Source of the DNA: Clostridium sp. Marseille-P299
GTDB lineage: Bacteria; Bacillota; Clostridia; Lachnospirales; Lachnospiraceae
Assembly (NCBI RefSeq): GCF_900078195.1
Contig: NZ_FJVE01000006.1
Span: 250,501 to 314,500, forward strand
Reading direction: 5' to 3'
Length of the DNA stretch: 64,000 nucleotides
In this document: positions 14,056 to 21,249 of the stretch, one piece after another
Numbering within the stretch: the first letter of the stretch is position 1
How the letters are laid out: the number at the start of each line of letters is the position of its first letter
The notes under the pieces: model-generated
The model's input: the letters and a program-made list of their open reading frames with translations, nothing else
Databases searched by the model: none
What the model was told of the DNA's origin: nothing
Position numbers and translations under genes: made by a program

Positions 14056-14082
14056 GATAGTGTAAAATATTTTGTGTAAATA
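14056..14082 (+). repeat. IS left terminal inverted repeat
   Basis: Begins GATAGTGTAAAATATTTTGT and pairs with the repeat at 15354-15380, with four mismatches in 27 bp. Confidence 0.9.
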
Positions 14083-14160
14083 AAAATAGAGAAGTTCCAT
14101 CTGACATGGTAAAATGTTTAACGACGAAGAAAAACATAACCAAGAAAGAAGGACTTCCCT

Positions 14161-15351
14161 ATGACTAATAATAACAAAAATCAAAAAGAAAATCTAGACT
14201 TAAACTCTTTTTTTGAAGAGTATATTCTTGGTCTATTAAAACAAACCATGGAAACCTTGATGAAGGAAGAACTCACTAACATTCTCCAGTACAGTAAATA
14301 TAGCTACGAAGGACATGGTACTGGCAATTCACGCAACGGATACTATACCCGTAATTATGAAACCAAATACGGTCTGATTGAGAATCTTAAAATTCCTCGT
14401 GACCGTAATAATGAGTTTGAACAACAACTCATTCCACCATATGCAAGAAGAGATGATTGGCTAGAAACCATGATCATCCGCATGTATGCAAGTGGAGTAT
14501 CTACACGTGAAATTGCTAACATCATTGAAAAACTTTATGGAAATTCTTATAGTGCGGCTACAGTAAGTAATATCACTGATGTTGCTCTTGAAGAAATTGA
14601 ACAGTGGCATAAGCGTCCTCTAAAGAAGAGGTACAGTGTCATTTATATTGATGCTTTACATCTTAAATTAAGAAGAGATACAGTATCAAGTGACGCCGTT
14701 TACTTCATTTTAGGTGTCGATGAAGATGGATACCGTGAAGTATTAGACTTCTTTATCGGTGTAAATGAAAGCGCTTATGTTTGGGAGGATAATCTTCGCC
14801 AGATAAAAGAACGAGGCGTAGATGAAGTTCTCCTCTTCGTCATGGACGGTCTCTCTGGACTTGACGATGCTGTTCATAGAGTATATCCAAAAGCGGATAT
14901 TCAACGATGTATTGTCCATAAAGTTCGTAATGCAATTCGTAGTGTTCGTAAGAAAGATATCAACGATTTTACAGCTGATTTAAAAGTTGTATACGAATCT
15001 CCAAACCTAGAGCAGTGTAGAGCAGCTTTAGACGAATTTGCTGTTAAATGGAGTAAATCTTATAAACGTGTAGTGGAATCCTGGTTAAATGACGAGGACT
15101 TATTCACATACTATAAATACCCTGTTTCTATGCGAAAATCCATCTATACAACGAATTGGATCGAGCGCTTTAATAAAGAAGTACGTCGTCTTGTAAAAAC
15201 TAAGGATGCACTACCCACAGAAGACGCATGTAGTAAACTCGTTTATTATAAAGTGATTTCTTATAATGAATCATGGTCTACAAGAAAGCTTAGAGGCTTT
15301 GCTTGTTCATCAGATAAACTTCAGGATATGTTTACCGAAAGGTACGCATAA
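14161..15351 (+). CDS. IS256-family transposase (DDE)
   Basis: 396-aa mutator-type transposase. The catalytic triad is visible as Asp164 (YIDALHLK), Asp229 (VMDGLSGLDDAV) and Glu335 (NWIERFNKEVRR). Other family marks are MYASGVSTREIANIIEKLYG (the helix-turn-helix region), CIVHKVRNAIRSV, and a C-terminus rich in basic residues. The frame is intact and the length is normal. GAAGGAC precedes ATG. No frameshift or internal stop is present, so it may still be active. Confidence 0.97.
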   Translation: MTNNNKNQKENLDLNSFFEEYILGLLKQTMETLMKEELTNILQYSKYSYEGHGTGNSRNGYYTRNYETKYGLIENLKIPRDRNNEFEQQLIPPYARRDDWLETMIIRMYASGVSTREIANIIEKLYGNSYSAATVSNITDVALEEIEQWHKRPLKKRYSVIYIDALHLKLRRDTVSSDAVYFILGVDEDGYREVLDFFIGVNESAYVWEDNLRQIKERGVDEVLLFVMDGLSGLDDAVHRVYPKADIQRCIVHKVRNAIRSVRKKDINDFTADLKVVYESPNLEQCRAALDEFAVKWSKSYKRVVESWLNDEDLFTYYKYPVSMRKSIYTTNWIERFNKEVRRLVKTKDALPTEDACSKLVYYKVISYNESWSTRKLRGFACSSDKLQDMFTERYA

Positions 15352-15353
15352 AC

Positions 15354-15380
15354 TATTTACACAAAATTATTGACACTACC
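15354..15380 (-). repeat. IS right terminal inverted repeat
   Basis: Inverted partner of 14056-14082. The target duplication follows immediately. Confidence 0.9.
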
Positions 15381-15388
15381 GAATGAAG
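15381..15388. repeat. Target site duplication, right copy
   Basis: GAATGAAG, identical to 14048-14055. Confidence 0.95.
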
Positions 15389-15447
15389 AAATCTCAAAAC
15401 TTAAAATTTTCATTAATATAACGTTCTTATTCATAAATCCTCTATAA

Positions 15448-15569
15448 GTCTATAACAGAAAAGCAGACTTTAGACTATAATAGAAAACAAACTTAAGACT
15501 ATAACAGAAAACAAATTTAAGACTGTAACAGAAAACAAACTTAAGACTGTAACAGAAAAGCGGACTCAA
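15448..15569. repeat. Tandem array of five 24-25-bp units at the subtilase 3' end
   Basis: Units start at 15448, 15473, 15497, 15521 and 15545. The consensus is GACTGTAACAGAAAACAAAC followed by TTAA. The last unit is the distal arm of the subtilase terminator. On the minus strand every unit offers TCTGTTACAGTC, a copy of the terminator 3' arm, plus a T-rich stretch. Confidence 0.9.
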
Positions 15570-15582
15570 TTCTGTTACAGCC
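15545..15582 (-). terminator. Terminator of the subtilase gene
   Basis: Arms GACTGTAACAGAA (15545-15557) and TTCTGTTACAGCC (15570-15582), 12 of 13 paired, 12-nt loop. It lies 18 bp downstream of the stop on the minus strand. Confidence 0.75.
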
Positions 15583-15600
15583 TTTATAAACGAATCTTTT

Positions 15601-16584
15601 TTATAAAGTTAACATTCCTTTAATATCAAGTAATCCCCAACCTTGTTTACTCTGGGGGAACCCTAAATCTTTAGCACTTTCTCTTAAGTTCATTTTAACT
15701 TCTTTAGGCGTTAGTTTAGGATGAGCGGATAAAAGCAATGCAACTGCACCTGTAACCATTGGTGTTGACATACTAGTTCCACTCTTTTCTGTATAAAAAT
15801 GATTGAATCGTTCTCTTACGTTGGAATATATAAAATTTCTTTTAACGGTATTTACTCCACGAAGTCCTTCATTTCCAACACTACGAACTAGATTGCAGCT
15901 CATAATGTTGCTTGCAGGTGCAACAATGTCTGGCTTTTTAATACATTCTAGTGTAGGACCTCTTCCAGAATAGTTTTTCTGACGAGACCCTAATAATTCT
16001 ACTTCCACATTATCATCCGAAGCACCAACGGTAATTATTTTTTTGCTACTTCCTGGTATTGCAATGGTATTTGGATTAGGACCTCCATTCCCAGCTGCTG
16101 CAACGACAACAATACCATTATCCCATATGCGTTCAACAGCATCGATCAGCTTTTGACCGTCATCATTTAGTTTCTTATTTCCAGTACCAAATGATAAGTT
16201 TACAACCCGTATATTAAGTTCTTCACTATGCTCTAAAATCCATTCTAGTCCCTCAACTACTTCTGAAATATTTCCATCACCTTTATAATTCAACGCCTTA
16301 ATTATAATCAAACTACATTTCGGCGCTACACCGCGATATCTTCCATTAGAGACATATCCATTTCCTCCAATGATACCAGCTACATGACTTCCATGACCAT
16401 AATCGTCATACACTCTAGTCTTTAAATGAACAAAATCTTTAAAGCTTACAATACGATTCCCACCTTGAATAAAATCAGGATGTGGACAAATTCCAGTGTC
16501 GATTATGGCAACACCTACACCTTCGCCATAAATCCGTCTCTCATGAGCATAATTAAGATTTATGGTACGCCTTGCCATGTCCAT
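15601..16584 (-). CDS. Subtilisin-like serine protease (S8), intracellular type
   Basis: 327 aa with the full subtilase triad: Asp29 (VAIIDTGICPHPDF), His64 (DYGHGSHVAG) and Ser271 (SGTSMSTPMVTGA), with the oxyanion Asn166 in AAAGNGGPN. There is no signal peptide and only ~20 residues precede the catalytic domain, so no full propeptide is present; this resembles intracellular subtilisins. GGAG lies 7 nt before ATG 16584. A short insert at about residues 231-265 between the domain core and the serine loop is less typical. The substrate is unknown. Confidence 0.95.
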   Translation of the reverse strand: MDMARRTINLNYAHERRIYGEGVGVAIIDTGICPHPDFIQGGNRIVSFKDFVHLKTRVYDDYGHGSHVAGIIGGNGYVSNGRYRGVAPKCSLIIIKALNYKGDGNISEVVEGLEWILEHSEELNIRVVNLSFGTGNKKLNDDGQKLIDAVERIWDNGIVVVAAAGNGGPNPNTIAIPGSSKKIITVGASDDNVEVELLGSRQKNYSGRGPTLECIKKPDIVAPASNIMSCNLVRSVGNEGLRGVNTVKRNFIYSNVRERFNHFYTEKSGTSMSTPMVTGAVALLLSAHPKLTPKEVKMNLRESAKDLGFPQSKQGWGLLDIKGMLTL

Positions 16585-16768
16585 ACCTTTTCTCCATAAT
16601 AATTATCACTATTATCATATTCGAAACAGAGTAAGGCGTTCTATGTCTACTTTGAAAACAATTATTTTCAAAAAATAAGTTTTCCATTTTAAATTCATAA
16701 TTTTATAAAGTTTGTGAATCCTAATAAAAAGAATATTAGTTAATTCTTATAGTATAGGAGGACTTTTT

Positions 16769-17167
16769 ATGAATCTTTCAACCGGGAAACTATTTGCATA
16801 TGCACTCATTATTTCAATACTAATTGCTCTCTTAACTGGGTGCAAATCAGACAACACGGACAATGCAAATAATAACGCCGTTAAAGCAGGAAAATATACT
16901 GCTACAGAAAAAGGTTACGGTGGCGATGTCACTGTTAATGTTACCGTAGATGGAACTGGTAAAATTACAGCCGTAAATGTTACAGCAGATGCCGAAACTC
17001 CTGATATTGGTGGTAAAGCTGCTCCAATGATTGCAAACAGTATTGTTGAAAAACAAAGTCTCTCAATTGATGCCATTAGTGGTGCCACTGTAACTAGTAA
17101 CGCAGTCCTTAAAGCGGCGAAAAAAGCAATTGAAGATTCTGGAGTTAAGGTTGATAATCTTAAATAA
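16769..17167 (+). CDS. FMN-binding domain lipoprotein
   Basis: 132 aa. The N-terminus has a membrane segment ending in the lipobox LLTGC, so the protein should be lipid-anchored outside the membrane. The remainder is one FMN-binding domain (PF04205 type) ending in DAISGATVTSNAV, which fits the ApbE flavinylation motif D-x-x-(S/T)-G-A-(T/S), so a covalently attached FMN is likely. Similar small flavolipoproteins serve in extracellular electron transfer in Gram-positives (family knowledge). AGGAGG precedes ATG. It is a single gene ended by the hairpin at 17276. Confidence 0.9.
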   Translation: MNLSTGKLFAYALIISILIALLTGCKSDNTDNANNNAVKAGKYTATEKGYGGDVTVNVTVDGTGKITAVNVTADAETPDIGGKAAPMIANSIVEKQSLSIDAISGATVTSNAVLKAAKKAIEDSGVKVDNLK

Positions 17168-17275
17168 TATTATAAAACAAAATGTTCTGTCACAAAGTAA
17201 CTTTATAGCACCTTAGACGTTACTGTTATCTAATGAGGAGTATATTTACGTTATAAGTGAATTATCTATGGCGTT

Positions 17276-17329
17276 AAAAAGCCTCAATAAATAGAGTAAA
17301 TAAAATCTCTATCTATTGAGGCTGTTTTT
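17276..17329. terminator. Bidirectional terminator between convergent genes
   Basis: AAAAAGCCTCAATA (17276-17289) pairs with TATTGAGGC plus TTTTT (17314-17328). Both strands end in T runs, and it serves the FMN-binding lipoprotein (plus) and the NlpC/P60 gene (minus). Confidence 0.85.
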
Positions 17330-17376
17330 GATCTATTTTTAAATATCCCCTATTTTAACTATCCAATACAAAAATA

Positions 17377-18726
17377 CTAGTTTAATATTCTTCTTGCACC
17401 AAGCGGTGTACGATAGTTCCATGTGGAAATTTTAATACCTTCTCTGTAATTACTTGCATGTACAACTTTTCCATTTCCTACATACATAGCTACATGGTTT
17501 ACATAACCTGAACTTGTACCATAGAAAATAAGATCTCCTGGTTGTAGACTAGAAGTACTTAAGTTTACACTTGTACCATATCTTGCTTGATCTCTTGATA
17601 CTCTTGGCAATGTATAACCAAAATTCTTATATACTGCATATACAAAACCAGAACAGTCAGCTCCATTGGTTAAGCTTGTTCCTCCCCATTTATAAGGATT
17701 GCCTACAAATTTCAACGCATAATTTGCAATCTCGCTTCCCTTTGTACTAGTTGTGGAAGAAGAGCTAGAGGAATTCCCATTGGAATTTGAAGATCCTGAG
17801 CTTGAATTATTGGAAGAGCTTGAGTTGCTTGAAGTTCCTGAGCTTGAACTATTGGAAGAACTTGAACTACTTGAACTTCCTGAACTTCCGCTGTTTGATG
17901 AACTTGAACTACTTGAAGAATTACTACTTGGACGATTCGCCGCTTGCTGTTGTGCTAACAAAGCAAGTCTCTCTTCTTCCTCTCTTCTTGCTTCTTCAAT
18001 TGCTGCTTGTTCCTCTTCAATTGACACAGCTTCATTAAATTCATATTCAAGGTCAGCGTAATCTTTACTAATAAAGCCAGTTACTTCTTCTCCTGTATTA
18101 TCATCTATGTCTAAAATAATTTCAAACCAATCATCATATGTATTCTTTACCTCAAATCTTTCACCTTGTGGAATTTGAGTTAATATTTTATAATCGGTTC
18201 CTTGTCCCATACGTACATTTAATGTAACACAAGTTGCTTTAGCATAAATAATGCTATTTTCTTTTGCTAGTGTTTCTGCATCTGCTCCATATAATAAGTA
18301 TTCTGATTTAATGTAGCCTTCAACACTTCCTGATTTTACTAAGGTCCAAACTTTCCCTACTTTTATTACCTCTGCTGCGCTTCCACGATACAATTTTCCG
18401 ATGATTTTTGATTTCGTAGATGCCTTTCGTCGGATATTAACATAATCCTGAGTATTTGAAAAAGCATAGCCTTCAAGAGGTGAAATCCCGGTATTTACAG
18501 GTTCTAATCTCTCACCATTTACATAAAAAGGTGTCGTTACATTTGAAATAGAAATCCCAGTCTCAGACAATCTTTCTGAATAATAATCTTCCAGTAATTT
18601 GGACATACCAGCTACAGCCGTTTCTTCTTTTGCTATTTCTTCTGCTTTAACCTCAGTCGAATTTATCATAAGTAAACATAACGCTGCCAAACCTAAGCTT
18701 GCCTTCATTAGTTTTTTATTTCTCAT
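17377..18726 (-). CDS. Secreted SH3b-NlpC/P60 peptidoglycan endopeptidase
   Basis: About 449 aa from ATG 18726 (preceded by AGAGG); an in-frame upstream start at 18765 would bury the signal peptide. A signal peptide with likely cleavage after VKA is followed by two bacterial SH3 domains (YVNIRRKASTKSKIIGKLY and VTLNVRMGQGTDYKILTQIP), a coiled Glu-rich stretch, a ~60-residue Ser/Asn/Gly-rich linker, and a C-terminal NlpC/P60 domain with catalytic Cys in GADCSGFVYAVY and His in YVNHVAMYVG. It should cleave D-Glu-mDAP bonds in the wall. The promoter region carries a WalR-type box. Confidence 0.95.
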   Translation of the reverse strand: MRNKKLMKASLGLAALCLLMINSTEVKAEEIAKEETAVAGMSKLLEDYYSERLSETGISISNVTTPFYVNGERLEPVNTGISPLEGYAFSNTQDYVNIRRKASTKSKIIGKLYRGSAAEVIKVGKVWTLVKSGSVEGYIKSEYLLYGADAETLAKENSIIYAKATCVTLNVRMGQGTDYKILTQIPQGERFEVKNTYDDWFEIILDIDDNTGEEVTGFISKDYADLEYEFNEAVSIEEEQAAIEEARREEEERLALLAQQQAANRPSSNSSSSSSSSNSGSSGSSSSSSSSNSSSSGTSSNSSSSNNSSSGSSNSNGNSSSSSSTTSTKGSEIANYALKFVGNPYKWGGTSLTNGADCSGFVYAVYKNFGYTLPRVSRDQARYGTSVNLSTSSLQPGDLIFYGTSSGYVNHVAMYVGNGKVVHASNYREGIKISTWNYRTPLGARRILN

Positions 18727-18779
18727 AGTATCCTCTTTCCTGTATGAATGGTCGAATAAAACCATTTAAAACTTAATTT

Positions 18780-18796
18780 GTTACAAAGTTGTTACA
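18780..18796 (-). promoter_or_regulatory. WalR (YycF)-type box
   Basis: Minus strand reads TGTAAC-AACTT-TGTAAC, an exact fit to the established WalR consensus TGTWAH-N5-TGTWAH. It lies just downstream of the -10 box of the NlpC/P60 promoter, so binding may repress or modulate rather than activate (inference). Confidence 0.65.
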
Positions 18797-18806
18797 AAGT
18801 GATTAA

Positions 18807-18835
18807 ATTATAGCAAAGAGATTTTTCACAGTCAA
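18807..18835 (-). promoter_or_regulatory. Sigma-A promoter of the NlpC/P60 gene
   Basis: TTGACT (18830-18835) and TATAAT (18807-18812) on the minus strand with a 17-bp spacer. The leader is about 75 nt. Confidence 0.8.
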
Positions 18836-18899
18836 CATTTTTCGACAAAATCTACATGCCAATTCTTGTATGAATTGTTAATCGTATACAAACCACTAA

Positions 18900-18976
18900 A
18901 AAAAAGACTGTTATAAAATGTTTACCAAGTCACGTTTTATTAATGAACGCGAATCGGATTGCATTTTATAACAGTC
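18900..18976 (-). terminator. Large-loop terminator after the flavin reductase-rubredoxin gene
   Basis: Perfect 15-bp arms GACTGTTATAAAATG (18906-18920) and CATTTTATAACAGTC (18962-18976) with a 41-nt loop, followed on the minus strand by eight T. Confidence 0.8.
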
Positions 18977-18988
18977 CTCTATCTATTA

Positions 18989-19627
18989 TTACATTTTCTC
19001 AAAATAGCTTTTCGGTTTTTTACAAACCGGACATAGATAACTATCTGGGAGCTCTTCAAATGGTGTATCACCATCATAAACATAGCCACATATTTTACAG
19101 ATATATTTACTTTCTGAATCTTTATTTACATTTGGCCTGTAAGTTGGTGCATTCTTAGGGCTACTTCCTTTAATAACATCATGATAATAAGCATAAGTCA
19201 TTACCGGATCATCACTAAGTACATCACCATCTATAATTTCACCAAGAAAAACAGTATGCGTGGCAGTTTCCAATTTGTCAACTAACTTGCATATTAGATA
19301 ACCACAAGAATCAGAAAGGATTGGTAATCCATGTTTTTCAAAATATGGAGCTTTATTAAATTTATCTACAAGTTTTCCAGATTGAAATCCAAAGGTACTA
19401 ATTATTTCAGAATCTGTTTTTTCTGATAAAATTGATATTGCAAATTGACCACTATTTATAATACATTCATTCGTATAATTATCATGATTAATACTAACAG
19501 CAATAGTTGCTGGTTCAACTGTAACTTGCATCGCACAATTTGCAATGCAACCAGTAGGATAGAATCCATCTTTTGTAGAAATTACATACATACCATAAGA
19601 CAATTTCCAATAGACATTATCATTCAT
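18989..19627 (-). CDS. Flavin reductase-like domain fused to rubredoxin (Hrb type)
   Basis: 212 aa. Residues 1 to ~155 form a split-barrel FMN-binding flavin reductase domain ([20 protein letters not shown]). The C-terminal ~45 residues are a rubredoxin with two Cys pairs ([12 protein letters not shown] and [15 protein letters not shown]). This matches high-molecular-weight rubredoxin, which passes electrons from NAD(P)H to flavodiiron or peroxide-reducing partners in anaerobes. It is last in the run superoxide reductase, rubredoxin, rubrerythrin, Hrb. Confidence 0.92.
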   Translation of the reverse strand: MNDNVYWKLSYGMYVISTKDGFYPTGCIANCAMQVTVEPATIAVSINHDNYTNECIINSGQFAISILSEKTDSEIISTFGFQSGKLVDKFNKAPYFEKHGLPILSDSCGYLICKLVDKLETATHTVFLGEIIDGDVLSDDPVMTYAYYHDVIKGSSPKNAPTYRPNVNKDSESKYICKICGYVYDGDTPFEELPDSYLCPVCKKPKSYFEKM

Positions 19628-19669
19628 ATTAATCCTCTTTGGCCTAATTTACCAAATCTTTGTTATTAA

Positions 19670-20209
19670 TTAGTAATTTTGAGCTTTAATTTGGAAATAA
19701 GATTGTGGATGAGCACAAACTGGACAAACTTCTGGAGCCTTTTGGCCAATGCAAATATGTCCGCAGTTAGAACATTCCCAAATCATATCTCCTTCTCTTG
19801 AAAATACGATACCATCTTTGATGTTACCAAGTAATTTACGATATCTTTCTTCATGAACTTTTTCTATTTCAGCTACTTTTTCAAATAATTTTGCAATTCT
19901 TTCAAAGCCTTCTTCTCTTGCTTCTTTTGCAAATGTAGCGTACATATCAGTCCATTCGTAATTTTCACCTTCAGCTGCATCTAATAAGTTATCCATGGTA
20001 GAACCGATTCCATCATGTAAAAGCTTAAACCAGATTTTTGCATGTTCTTTTTCATTGTTTGCTGTTTCTTCAAATAGATTTGCAATCTGAACATAACCAT
20101 CCTTCTTAGCTTTGGAAGCATAGTAAGTGTATTTATTTCTTGCCATTGACTCCCCTGCAAATGCAGACATAAGATTTGCTTCTGTTTTTGTTCCTTTAAT
20201 GTTTTCCAT
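19670..20209 (-). CDS. rbr: Rubrerythrin
   Basis: 179-aa peroxide-scavenging protein. The di-iron four-helix domain shows its two ExxH motifs ([12 protein letters not shown] and [13 protein letters not shown]). The C-terminal rubredoxin-like domain carries [12 protein letters not shown] and [14 protein letters not shown]. It reduces hydrogen peroxide with electrons from rubredoxin, encoded next door at 20273. The length is normal and no ligand seems to be missing. Confidence 0.97.
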   Translation of the reverse strand: MENIKGTKTEANLMSAFAGESMARNKYTYYASKAKKDGYVQIANLFEETANNEKEHAKIWFKLLHDGIGSTMDNLLDAAEGENYEWTDMYATFAKEAREEGFERIAKLFEKVAEIEKVHEERYRKLLGNIKDGIVFSREGDMIWECSNCGHICIGQKAPEVCPVCAHPQSYFQIKAQNY

Positions 20210-20272
20210 GCTATTATCTCCTTAAACTATTAATTATAGTATTTATCAAGTATCTTCTTTAGTTTCTTTTTC

Positions 20273-20431
20273 TTAAGCTTCAGAGAAAGAATCCTTACCA
20301 ACTCCGCAAAGTGGGCAAACCCAATCTTCTGAAATATCTTCAAAAGCTGTTCCTGCAGCTACACCGTTATCTTCATCGCCTACTTCTGGATCATAAATAT
20401 ATCCACATACATCACATACATATTTCTTCAT
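20273..20431 (-). CDS. rd: Rubredoxin
   Basis: 52-aa single-domain rubredoxin: [19 protein letters not shown] at the start and [13 protein letters not shown] near the end give the two CxxC pairs that bind one iron. AGGAGG lies 8 nt before ATG. Its place between superoxide reductase and rubrerythrin indicates that it is their electron carrier. Confidence 0.96.
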   Translation of the reverse strand: MKKYVCDVCGYIYDPEVGDEDNGVAAGTAFEDISEDWVCPLCGVGKDSFSEA

Positions 20432-20551
20432 GTTATATTCCTCCTATTTTTTAATGTTATTTTATCTAAGTTACTAAGAACAGTTTAATATTGTTTAGTA
20501 AACTTATGTATTATTTGTATACTTTAGTAAAATTTACTTCTGCATACTTTC

Positions 20552-20932
20552 TTATGCTTTTGCCACCCACAAACCATGTAAGTTGCAATATTCATATACT
20601 TCTAATACTGTTTCATCATCTGTTAGAGCAAATTCTGCATATGGTTTTTCACCAACTGTTAATTTTTTTCTTTGTGTACCTTTATCCGTCTTTAAGTAAA
20701 TCCAAGCAATATGATGTTCTGCAAGCATTGGATGTTCCACACTACCAACAGTTACCTTAACAACATTACCATCGATTTCAAACACTGGTACGTGCTTTTC
20801 AGTCGCTCCATCTGAAGTATTTGCAACTAACGCTGTCATGTTATCTCCACAGCAAGTTAATGGTGCACCTGAACTATGAATTACCTCAACGATATTACCA
20901 CAATGTTTACAAATAAAAAACTTTGGCTCCAT
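20552..20932 (-). CDS. dfx: Desulfoferrodoxin (superoxide reductase), two-iron type
   Basis: 126 aa. The N-terminal desulforedoxin-like centre I has CKHCG and adjacent CC (LTCCGDNM). Centre II has the His/Cys ligands in EKHVPVFE, VGSVEHPMLAEHHIAWI and the final CNLHGLW. The enzyme reduces superoxide to peroxide without releasing O2. It is the first gene of the oxygen-defence run and is followed by rubredoxin and rubrerythrin that deal with the peroxide. Confidence 0.97.
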   Translation of the reverse strand: MEPKFFICKHCGNIVEVIHSSGAPLTCCGDNMTALVANTSDGATEKHVPVFEIDGNVVKVTVGSVEHPMLAEHHIAWIYLKTDKGTQRKKLTVGEKPYAEFALTDDETVLEVYEYCNLHGLWVAKA

Positions 20933-21144
20933 TCTACAAAACTCCCTTCACACAAATAATTTTTGGTATTTACAAATTGTCTAGTATTTACTATTGTACT
21001 TTTACAATAAACAGAACATTATTCATATAGCTATTAACTGGTAACTACTAACAACTTGTTTATGGATAAATTATAACATTAAGTATTAATATGTCAACCA
21101 AAAAAAAATATATCTAAGCAAAAATTTAATATAAATCTTAACTC

Positions 21145-21173
21145 TTGTGGATTACAATATGTTGTGTTATACT
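21145..21173 (+). promoter_or_regulatory. nrdAB promoter
   Basis: TTGTGG (21145-21150) and TATACT (21168-21173) with a 17-bp spacer. The spacer is occupied by NrdR box 1. Confidence 0.6.
21152..21167 (+). promoter_or_regulatory. NrdR box 1
   Basis: TTACAATATGTTGTGT fits the NrdR consensus ACACWATATNTNGTGT at 14 of 16 positions. It lies between the -35 and -10 of nrdAB. Confidence 0.75.
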
Positions 21174-21182
21174 GATTCACGA

Positions 21183-21198
21183 ATACTATAAATTGTAT
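21183..21198 (+). promoter_or_regulatory. NrdR box 2
   Basis: ATACTATAAATTGTAT fits the NrdR consensus at 13 of 16 positions. It starts exactly 31 bp after box 1, the known three-turn tandem spacing, and covers the predicted transcription start. Confidence 0.72.
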
Positions 21199-21249
21199 AT
21201 AAGTACTATTTTATAGATAAATATGATTATTAACAGAAAGGAGTTTATC

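Larger units (their letters stand above)
14056..15380 (+). mobile_element. Complete IS256-family insertion sequence, 1325 bp
   Basis: Terminal inverted repeats of 27 bp (14056-14082 and 15354-15380) match at 23 of 27 positions and share the inner core TTTTGTGTAAATA. The element holds one intact transposase gene and is flanked by a perfect 8-bp duplication, as expected for IS256-type insertion. The right repeat starts 2 bp after the transposase stop. The intact frame, matching ends and identical duplication indicate a recent insertion. Confidence 0.97.

Noticed and set aside
17753..18061. 102-aa plus-strand Glu/Leu-rich frame
   Set aside because: It is the complement of the Ser/Asn linker of the NlpC/P60 gene.
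20933..21144. PerR box upstream of the superoxide reductase gene
   Set aside because: A partial TTATAA-ATTAA palindrome near 21070 does not fit the consensus well enough.
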